From CAYMKE01 sp964390955 (GTDB lineage: Bacteria > Bacteroidota > Bacteroidia > Bacteroidales > JBBRXJ01), in NCBI GenBank assembly GCA_964390955.1, contig CAYMKE010000130.1, positions 1 to 8,602 of the forward strand: a stretch of 8,602 bases of DNA, written 5' to 3'. Position 1 is the first letter of the stretch; the number at the start of each line of letters is the position of its first letter. The position numbers were made by a program, and so were the translations under genes. Positions 1 to 7,100 of this stretch are shown piece by piece. Below the pieces are notes generated by a model that worked only from the letters and a program-made list of their open reading frames with translations, did no database searches and was not told the origin of the DNA.

Positions 1-3000
1 AGGATAGATATAGATCAACTCATTAAGGAAAATAAAAAAAATCATTGGTTAAAAGAAGAAAATATTTCATACATTGCCATGTGTGAAGATCACAATGAGA
101 ATGTATGGATCGGCACATATAACCATGGCATCATAAAGTTCGATACTGAAAAGAAAGAGCTGAAACAATTTGATGTTCACAAAAAAGAATATATCAACAG
201 AGTTCCTGTAATTATAGAGGATCAAAATAAAATGCTGCATATAGGAGCATTTTATAACCATCACTTTTTATTTGACCCGGTAACAGAAAAAATAATCGAC
301 ACCATCAATTCTTCTTTAAGAATACGTTCTGCAATGGTTGATGATTCAGGAAATATTTGGACCGGCGGGGTCAATGAACTGATCGTGTATTCCGGGAAAG
401 ATTATTCACCCCTGGCACATTATAAAGCTGAAGATGATGACAAAAGTATACTTGAAAAAGGGAGTCTGATAGATGCGATATTTCAGGATAATAATAAAAA
501 TATATGGATATCAACCAGGCGTAGATTACGTGTGTATTTTATGTATAAAAATAACTTTAATAAATATTTTCATAAAATCAATAACCCTAAATTCAGGGAT
601 TATGGAAAAGAATTTTTTGTTGACCGGCAACAAAATTTTTGGTATGGAACGTTTGGAGATGGATTACTGTTATTTGACAAATCACTTCATTTACAAAAAC
701 GTTTTTTTGGTAATTCAAGCCGCCTGTCATTTATTTGGTCAATAACACAGGATGAAAAAAATAATATCTGGGTTGGTACGAATAATGGCATCAAGGTCTA
801 TGATCCGTTCCAGAAACAATTTATAAGAACCATAAGGAACAATGAGTCAAATAATAATATTTTATCTCATAATTTAGTATATGAAATACTACACGATAGC
901 AAAGGGAATAAATGGATTGCAACAGAGGAAGGGCTTGATTTATTAACACCGGATGGGAAAATAAAACATTTTTCAGAACAAGATGGGATTATTAATAAGA
1001 AGGTGAATACAATGGTTGAAGATGCAAAAGGAAATATTTGGATTGGTACTACGTACGGGTTATCATGCTATAATCCCGAAAAAAAAATAGTTAAAAATTA
1101 TGTATACGACCCCCAAACAGGGAGTGGGTTGAGTAATCAAAAGGTGAATGCGCTACATATAGATAGTACAGGAGTATGGATTGCAACCGATTATGGATTG
1201 AACAGGCTTGAGCCGGAAGAAAACACAATAGATTATTTTTTTAAACAGGATGGATTAATAGATAATAAAATAACAGACCTTGGTATAGATATGCAGGGTA
1301 ACTTATGGATGTTGTCCCGCGTGGGAGTGTCTAGAATGAATGTAAAAACAAAGAAAATCATCACTTTTGATAAAAATGATGGGCTGTCAACAAATTATTC
1401 GGGGATGTTTATTAATGACTCTGTTTTATATTTGGGAGGGAAAAACACCGGTTTTTATATGTTTAGTATCAATGATATAAAAATAAATCCAATTGCACCA
1501 CCTGTTTATATAACAGAAATTCAGGCAAACAATGAAATTGTACAAAAAGGATACGGAAAATGGACGGAAAAAATCATAACATTGAAACACCATCAGTCAT
1601 CTATACAATTAGAATTTACAGCATTGAATTACCTTTTTCCCGGCAAAAACCATTATAAATATAAATTAGACGGAGTAGAAGAGCAATGGAATATTACATC
1701 CGGGAAAAGAAGAATAGCTGTATATAATAATTTGAAACCCGGAAAATATACTTTTTTAGTGGAAGCATCCAATAATAATGGGATTTGGAATAAAAAAACC
1801 GAAACAGTACAGATTGAAATATTACAACCCTGGTGGAAGGCATGGTGGGCATATATGATTTATTTATTGATATTTGCAGGGTTAATGTATATATTATTCA
1901 GAATGCGAAACATTCAAAAACAACAGGAAAAAGCAAAATTTCAACATGAACAGGACGAATTGAAATTGACATATTTTACAAATATATCCCATGAATTTCG
2001 AACCCCTCTTACTTTATTATATGGAATGGTAGAACAATTGTTCAAAAATTCAGAACTTCCGGAATCCATACGTAAACAATTGAATATTCTATATAATTAT
2101 GCATTAAGAATGAAGAATTTAGTTAACCAGGTGCTTGAATTACGACGGTTAAATATGAAAAAATTAAAACCGGAATATAAATATGCAGATATCATACCCT
2201 TTTTAAAAAGAACATATTTTTTATTTGATCCTCTTGCAAAACAGTATGATATACAATATAACTTTGTTTGCCCGTATGACACGTACGAGTGTTTTTATGA
2301 TGAAGAAAAATTGGAAACAATTCTTCTGAATCTTATTTCAAATGCTTTTAAACATACTCCGGCAAAAGAAAAAATAGTATTTGAAGTTAATATACAAGAA
2401 CAAAATGATGTAAATGCTGAATCGTCAGAAAAAATGTTGATGATTAAAGTTACAAATACAGGAAAATACATACCCGAAAATGAAATTCATAAAATATTTG
2501 AACGATTCTATCAATCTGAATATAAGTCATCTGAAAAAAATGAAGGCACAGGCATCGGGCTTGCTTTATCTAAAGAATTGGTAGAAATATTAAATGGCAC
2601 TATTTCTGTTGATAGTAAACCGGAAGCAATAATCACGTTTACTGTACTTTTACCCATCCCCAATCTTCCTGCCTCTGTTCAGCTAAATGATAATAAAAAT
2701 GAATTCATACCTGCAACACATGCTCCTTATCAGGATGTAAGCGAACAAGGCACAGGCGAAAGCGGGGAGAAGATACAAAACGATGATCAACAAGTCATGC
2801 TCATAGCAGAAGATAATAAAGAAGTCAGGGCCTTTATTCAATCGTTATTTATTAATAATTATAAAATTATTGAAGCTGAAAATGGAAAGGAAGGATTTGA
2901 AAAAACACTAAAATATATGCCAGATATTATAATATCAGACATTATGATGCCTGAATATGATGGATTTCAATTCTGTAATGACATTAAACAAAATGAACAA

Positions 3001-3552
3001 ACAAATCATATCCCGTTCATTTTGCTGACAGCAAAAACAGCAGAGGAACATAAACTTACAGGATACCAAAGTGGTGCCGATGATTATGTCGTCAAACCAT
3101 TCAGCAGTGACCTTTTAATTGCCCGGGTAAATAATTTGTTGAAAAATCGTGCCAGGTTGAAAGAAATTTATCGTAAACGGTATTTGTTGGACGAAAACCC
3201 TGTATCGAATGAAAGTGAAGGATCCGGCAATGTAGATAAGTTCTTAAGCCGGGTGAAAGCATTGGTGAAAGAAAATATGTATATAGAGACATATTCAGTG
3301 AATCAGTTAGCCGGTGATCTAAACATCAGCCGTATACATTTGAATAGAAAATTAAAAAGTATTTTAGGCATATCTCCCAGTGAATTTATAAAATTAAGCA
3401 GGCTCAATGAAGCAATGCATATATTAAAAACCGAACCAAAATTAACAATATCAGAAGTAGCTTATGATGTAGGATTTAAAGATCTTTCCCATTTTTCAAA
3501 GGCTTTTAAAGCACATTATGGAAAAAAACCTTCTGATATTGAAAGAGGATGA
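1..3552 (+). CDS. Hybrid two-component system protein (HTCS): Reg_prop propeller, Y_Y_Y, histidine kinase, receiver, AraC output; 5' partial
   Basis: Inner-membrane one-protein signalling system that senses a periplasmic ligand and controls transcription. The frame is open from base 1, so Met at 79 is unlikely to be the true start. Residues are counted from base 1 (1183 visible). Ten Reg_prop blades are seen: conserved Trp of WIGT-like motifs at 36, 120, 169, 214, 257, 305, 347, 393 and 436, plus a degenerate LHIGA blade between the first two. A Y_Y_Y domain lies at ~504-610 and one membrane helix at ~615-633. The kinase has H-box SHEFRTPL with His664, N-box Asn781, F-box FERFY at 833 and G2 box GTGIGL at 849. 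The receiver has acidic pair E937/D938, phospho-acceptor D980, T1010 and K1032. The AraC-type HTH fills ~1081-1183. If the family's usual 14 blades apply, about four blades and a signal peptide (~200 residues) lie upstream. The G1 box reads NTGKY at 819-823 rather than DxGxG. Such regulators usually adjoin glycan-use loci; the ligand cannot be read here. Confidence 0.96.
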   Translation, partial: RIDIDQLIKENKKNHWLKEENISYIAMCEDHNENVWIGTYNHGIIKFDTEKKELKQFDVHKKEYINRVPVIIEDQNKMLHIGAFYNHHFLFDPVTEKIIDTINSSLRIRSAMVDDSGNIWTGGVNELIVYSGKDYSPLAHYKAEDDDKSILEKGSLIDAIFQDNNKNIWISTRRRLRVYFMYKNNFNKYFHKINNPKFRDYGKEFFVDRQQNFWYGTFGDGLLLFDKSLHLQKRFFGNSSRLSFIWSITQDEKNNIWVGTNNGIKVYDPFQKQFIRTIRNNESNNNILSHNLVYEILHDSKGNKWIATEEGLDLLTPDGKIKHFSEQDGIINKKVNTMVEDAKGNIWIGTTYGLSCYNPEKKIVKNYVYDPQTGSGLSNQKVNALHIDSTGVWIATDYGLNRLEPEENTIDYFFKQDGLIDNKITDLGIDMQGNLWMLSRVGVSRMNVKTKKIITFDKNDGLSTNYSGMFINDSVLYLGGKNTGFYMFSINDIKINPIAPPVYITEIQANNEIVQKGYGKWTEKIITLKHHQSSIQLEFTALNYLFPGKNHYKYKLDGVEEQWNITSGKRRIAVYNNLKPGKYTFLVEASNNNGIWNKKTETVQIEILQPWWKAWWAYMIYLLIFAGLMYILFRMRNIQKQQEKAKFQHEQDELKLTYFTNISHEFRTPLTLLYGMVEQLFKNSELPESIRKQLNILYNYALRMKNLVNQVLELRRLNMKKLKPEYKYADIIPFLKRTYFLFDPLAKQYDIQYNFVCPYDTYECFYDEEKLETILLNLISNAFKHTPAKEKIVFEVNIQEQNDVNAESSEKMLMIKVTNTGKYIPENEIHKIFERFYQSEYKSSEKNEGTGIGLALSKELVEILNGTISVDSKPEAIITFTVLLPIPNLPASVQLNDNKNEFIPATHAPYQDVSEQGTGESGEKIQNDDQQVMLIAEDNKEVRAFIQSLFINNYKIIEAENGKEGFEKTLKYMPDIIISDIMMPEYDGFQFCNDIKQNEQTNHIPFILLTAKTAEEHKLTGYQSGADDYVVKPFSSDLLIARVNNLLKNRARLKEIYRKRYLLDENPVSNESEGSGNVDKFLSRVKALVKENMYIETYSVNQLAGDLNISRIHLNRKLKSILGISPSEFIKLSRLNEAMHILKTEPKLTISEVAYDVGFKDLSHFSKAFKAHYGKKPSDIERG
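1510..1830 (+). other. Y_Y_Y domain of the HTCS
   Basis: About 107 residues follow the last propeller blade and end just before the WW pair that opens the membrane helix. The stretch has the Y_Y_Y pattern: an aromatic-rich core (FTALNY, then YKYKLDG), a W in EEQWN, a short NLKPGKYTF strand and a final VEASNNNG turn. In this family it is an Ig-like stalk joining the periplasmic propellers to the membrane helix and passing on the ligand-induced change. Confidence 0.9.
1843..1899 (+). other. Membrane-spanning helix of the HTCS
   Basis: An uncharged run of about 19 residues (W615 to F633) is flanked by K613 on the outer side and by R634 and further Lys/Arg on the inner side. It separates the periplasmic sensor from the cytoplasmic kinase. 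A basic, Gln-rich, probably helical linker follows and leads into the H-box. Confidence 0.85.
2803..3150 (+). other. Receiver domain of the HTCS
   Basis: All catalytic positions of a response-regulator receiver are present: acidic pair E937/D938, phospho-acceptor D980 in SDIMMPEYDG, T1010 in LLTAK and K1032 in VVKPFS. It should accept phosphate from His664 of the same polypeptide or its dimer partner and switch the AraC domain that follows. An acidic, Ser/Gly/Gln-rich linker of some 45 residues joins it to the kinase. Confidence 0.93.
3241..3549 (+). other. AraC-type DNA-binding output domain of the HTCS
   Basis: This is the C-terminal ~103 residues. The first helix-turn-helix includes VNQLAGDLNISRIHLNRKLK. 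The second carries the AraC signature, with SEVAYDVGF followed by HFSKAFKAHYGKKPSD. The protein ends three residues past that signature, as is usual, so the C-terminus is intact. AraC-type domains of this kind generally bind direct repeats, which is relevant to the repeats in the gap downstream. Confidence 0.93.
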
Positions 3553-3722
3553 TTTGAAAAAATAATCAGAATTTAATATCGTTGTTGCCTTTAGTTAAAC
3601 ACGGCGAAGTTATTGTACAGTATAATACAGGTACTGCATAAACATCAATGCAAACGTTAGCATACATCCCAAATTCAATTTTTGATAAAATATTTATTCA
3701 AAGATTTCAATATAGCAATTAA

Positions 3723-3777
3723 TTGTCCTGTTGTCTTGCATTTTTTCTGAATTTTATGTAGACGTTTTTCAGGACAA
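3723..3777. repeat. Inverted repeat TTGTCCTG / CAGGACAA with a nested GTCT/AGAC pair
   Basis: An 8-bp perfect inverted repeat (3723-3730 and 3770-3777) encloses 39 bases. Inside it GTCT (3733-3736) can pair with AGAC (3760-3763), so two helices could stack around an asymmetric internal loop. The left arm is also half of an imperfect tandem repeat, TTGTCCTG then TTGTCTTG (3723-3738). It could be a regulator site or a weak RNA fold in the HTCS 3' end. The helices are short, and chance is possible in AT-rich DNA. Confidence 0.4.
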
Positions 3778-3859
3778 GATACATCATTCTCAGTTATGTC
3801 TCCTGTTTCCTTAAAGTCTGATAATACTATTCCTATGAAGTTTATAGTAGTAACAGGTT

Positions 3860-3879
3860 AGAGCTGTTTTAAGAGCTGT
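3860..3879 (+). repeat. Direct repeat AGAGCTGT, 12-bp period
   Basis: AGAGCTGT occurs at 3860-3867 and again at 3872-3879, separated by TTTA. The 12-bp step is not an exact helical turn. It could be a tandem operator half-site or chance; nothing else supports a function. Confidence 0.3.
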
Positions 3880-3960
3880 CAATGAACTTTGTTCGGATAA
3901 AGTAAACATCGGGTAAGAACCTTCTCAATTCAAAATTTTACAATTTTTTATGGTCTGTAA

Positions 3961-4016
3961 GATACATTATTTGAATATATGATACATGATGTTACTTGTT
4001 TCCAATAATGTATCAT
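3961..4016. promoter_or_regulatory. Candidate regulator site: GATACAT repeats in direct and inverted orientation
   Basis: GATACAT lies at 3961-3967 and 3981-3987, exactly 20 bp apart, or about two helical turns. The reverse complement ATGTATC is at 4008-4014. The outer pair extends to a perfect 11-bp inverted repeat, GATACATTATT (3961-3971) with AATAATGTATC (4004-4014). The inner pair gives a 9-bp alternative, ATGATACAT (3979-3987) with ATGTATCAT (4008-4016). A further GATACAT is at 3778-3784. The cluster ends 57 bp before the start codon at 4074, where a transcription factor site would be expected. Binding by the HTCS AraC domain is a guess based on closeness. Confidence 0.45.
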
Positions 4017-4073
4017 GTCAGGGTTTAACTTTAGAACTTATAGTTTTTGATTTCAAAAACACTAAATCATTGA

Positions 4074-4157
4074 ATGATGAAAAATATAAATTACAAAAAA
4101 AGTATTATTAATTTGATAGTTGCTTTCATTTTAATAATACCTCAGGTGTCATTTTCC
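4074..4157 (+). other. Sec signal peptide
   Basis: The N-terminus has Lys at 3, 8 and 9, then a hydrophobic core of about 12 residues (INLIVAFILII) and a polar end, VSFS. Cleavage is most likely after Ser28, leaving Gln29 as the first mature residue, which is common among Bacteroidetes secreted proteins. There is no lipobox Cys at the cut (Cys32 is already in the mature chain), so a lipoprotein is unlikely. Confidence 0.85.
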
Positions 4158-7100
4158 CAGGAAGATTGTTTCAATGGAATGGATGATGACGGCGATGGGT
4201 TAATAGACCGCTTTGACCCTGAATGCGAAGATACAATAGATTGTTATATGGAAGGAAAACGCCAACCTGCCAGTGCTTTCCAGCCCTCGCTAATATGTAG
4301 TTATGGAACAGATGAAGCAGATTATAGCGTGCCAATGATTGGTGATGTAAATGGAGATGGTTCCCCTGAAATTGTAGCCAATGCTAATTTTGGAATAGTC
4401 ATAATAGATAATAATTGTAATGAGTTAGGATTTATACATCCTACTTCCCCAAGCAATGCTGATGCAAGCAATGCAGAAACGATTGAAAAAATGCCAGGGG
4501 CAGTTTTAGGTGATGTTGATGGAAACGGAGTTATAGACATCTTTTTCCCTGATAAAAATGGACGGGTATACCGTTATGAATGGAATGGCACAATCTTTGA
4601 AAAAATATGGGAAACAGCAGATGATATAGCTTATAATGGACGTCCGCGTTTGGATATTTTGGATATCAACAGGGATGGAGATGCAGAATTAATCCCGAAT
4701 AGTGGATATATGATTGATGCAAAGACCGGTTCGGTTTATAGTGGTGAACTTCCAACCTTGCATAATCCGACAACAGATGGTGATCTGGCCAATACTGGAA
4801 TATATGGGTTTACAGCAGATGCCGATGCAGGCAATAATGGAAATGAAGGAGATGTAGAACTCATAAGAGGAACCGAGATATACCGGTATGATTTTTCTGC
4901 CAACCAGTGGAACCTCATAAAATCTCATTCTACATATGATACCGATATGTGGACTAAACGGGGACAGGTTTCGATTGCCGATGTTGATAATGATGGAGAT
5001 GTTGATGCGGTGATTAGCTCTTATAACCCTCAATATGGAGTTTCTTCCAGCGAGGTCAGTCAGGTCCTTGTATGGGATATGCAAACCGATGACGTTTATG
5101 GCCCTATATCTCCTGCCAACGTGAAAGGTGGCGGAAGGGTCACCATTGATAATTTTGATGATGATCCATTACCAGAATTTGCATATAGTGCTTATGAAAA
5201 ACTGGTTGCTTTTGATGATGTTACAACATGGGGGGGGACATATGTTTTATGGGAAGAAGCTGTAACCGATGTGGCAGCAAGTGCCAAAACAGGTGTCACT
5301 TCATTTGACTTTGACGGTGATGGACTGGCCGAGTTGGTGTATCGTGATGAAGACAAGTTGCGCGCATTCAGGGGAATCGGAGACGGTGCGGGCAATCCTG
5401 AAGTCATATTCAATTCAGGAGCCAACTCGTGTATTAGCCAGACAGGAGTAGAATATCCAACTGTGGCCGACATGAATGGGGATGGGTATGCAGAACTCAT
5501 CGCTACATGCCAAAGCAGGGTCTCCATTTATACCAATGGAGCAGCATATCCCTGGTATCCTGCCAGGCCGATATGGAACACGTTTTCATACAACATTACC
5601 AATGTCAATAATGATGGTACCATACCTCAATACATGCAGGAAAACTACCTTGTAGAAGGATATAATAATTTTCTTGCACAAGCTTCCAGTGATTATTCTC
5701 ATTTTGAACATCCCAGGATTCCTTTACCGGATGCTGTTCTGTCATTCACATACCCTGACAGCTGCCTCGGGAGGAGCGTATGTGTAACGGTAAAAAACAT
5801 AGGAGATGCAGGCCTGCCAGCAGGTTTTCCGATAGCAATATATCAGGGTGACCCTGAACAAGCCGGGGCAACCTTTCTTGACTCCATCCGTACTACTGAG
5901 ATAGTCATTGCAGGCGATAGTTTGGAATTGCCTTGCGTATCAATACCGGAATCAGCAAACGGATCATCAATATACATTGTAGCCAATGCAGATGGCACAC
6001 AACCGGTGCCAATATCGCTCCCCAGTATAGCAGGAGATACGCTTAATGAATGTGATTACACGAACAATATCATAAACGATATTGTAAGTTTCCCTGATGT
6101 GAATGCAGTTGCAACAAATGACACAATATGCGAAGGAGATAATATTAATCTGGATGAAACAGGGGGAGAGGCAACAAGCTGGTCATGGACAGGGCCAAAT
6201 AGTTTTACATCAACACAAAAAGCCCCGTCTATATCTTCAGCTGATTTGTTAGCAGACGGGTTATATATTGTGACAGTAAAAGATAATAACGGGTGTATCA
6301 ATATGGATACTGTCGACATAATAGTCAAAGAACATGCTAACCTGGTGATTACAAATCCTGATCCTGGTTGTGTGGTAGACTTGACAGATACTGCCATCGT
6401 TTCAGGAAGTACAGGCGGACTCGATGATAGAACCACAGATACGATTTCTTTCAGAGACGGCGCTTTCCCGGATGCCGGATATGATGGCACGAAAGATGTT
6501 TTTTTTAATGGGGAGGCCGACTGGCAACAAATTGAAAACCATGAAGATGAATCCGTTAAGATGGGGGCATTTATGAGTACTTTGATAAAATGGGATATTA
6601 GTTCTATCCCGGCAAATGCTATGGTGAAAGAAGCAAAAATGACATTTACGAATATCAGGGCAACGCCAAGTACCGAATTATTTGAAATATATGAACTGAC
6701 AAAAGATTGGGATGCCGGGAGTGCAACGTGGAAGATATTATCTACAGGTGTGTCTTGGGAAATAGCCGGTGCACAGGGAGCTACTGATCATGGGTCAGCC
6801 ATATTGGGAGAAATAGATGCACCCGGGATGGGATATCGTGCATCAAGACATTTCTGTCTGAATAACAATGGAATTGACGTAGTTCAGAATTGGGTAAATG
6901 GGACATCTTCTAATTATGGCTTCATTATTCAGGATTATACAAATGTGAATACAAATCAATTTCAACATGAAGGAGAGAGTAATGTGAACCAGCGTCCTAT
7001 GTTAACCATTGTATATGAAAACCCTGTTCCTGCTTATTCATACTGGCAAGATGCATCGGCAACGATACCGTTAAGCAATCCTGACAGTATTAAAACTGCA

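Larger units (their letters stand above)
3553..4073. other. Intergenic region of 521 bp, AT-rich, with short repeats
   Basis: No reading frame of coding character was found on either strand, and there is no tRNA- or rRNA-like sequence. No GC-rich hairpin followed by a T-run follows the HTCS stop codon, so how its transcript ends is unclear. What can be seen is a long-arm inverted repeat (TTGTCCTG...CAGGACAA), an AGAGCTGT direct repeat, and a cluster of GATACAT motifs. TAGTTTTTG at 4041-4049 vaguely resembles the Bacteroidetes -7 element TAnnTTTG with one extra base, but there is no matching upstream TTTG at the normal distance. The promoter of the downstream gene is presumably here but cannot be fixed by eye. 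Confidence 0.75.

Noticed and set aside
79..81. ATG at 79 as the start of the regulator gene
   Set aside because: The same frame is open back to base 1 and those 26 codons read smoothly into a propeller blade. The family also needs a signal peptide and more blades upstream.
473..745. 90-codon plus-strand frame inside the regulator
   Set aside because: Out-of-frame shadow of the Reg_prop repeats; the main frame carries the domain and this one has no recognisable content.
3553..3720. Intrinsic terminator after the regulator gene
   Set aside because: No GC-rich stem followed by a T-run; the best pairing (CAGTA at 3618 with TACTG at 3632) is five AT-rich pairs with no T tail.
3858..3880. Resemblance of the TTAGAGCTGTTTTAAGAGC stretch to a type II CRISPR repeat
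   Set aside because: Only a short match, no second repeat-spacer unit and no cas genes; it is better described as an 8-bp direct repeat.
4689..5084. 131-codon reading frame on the minus strand
   Set aside because: It lies wholly opposite the FG-GAP propeller coding region, whose plus-strand frame has clear DxDxDG motifs; the minus-strand protein has no recognisable domain.
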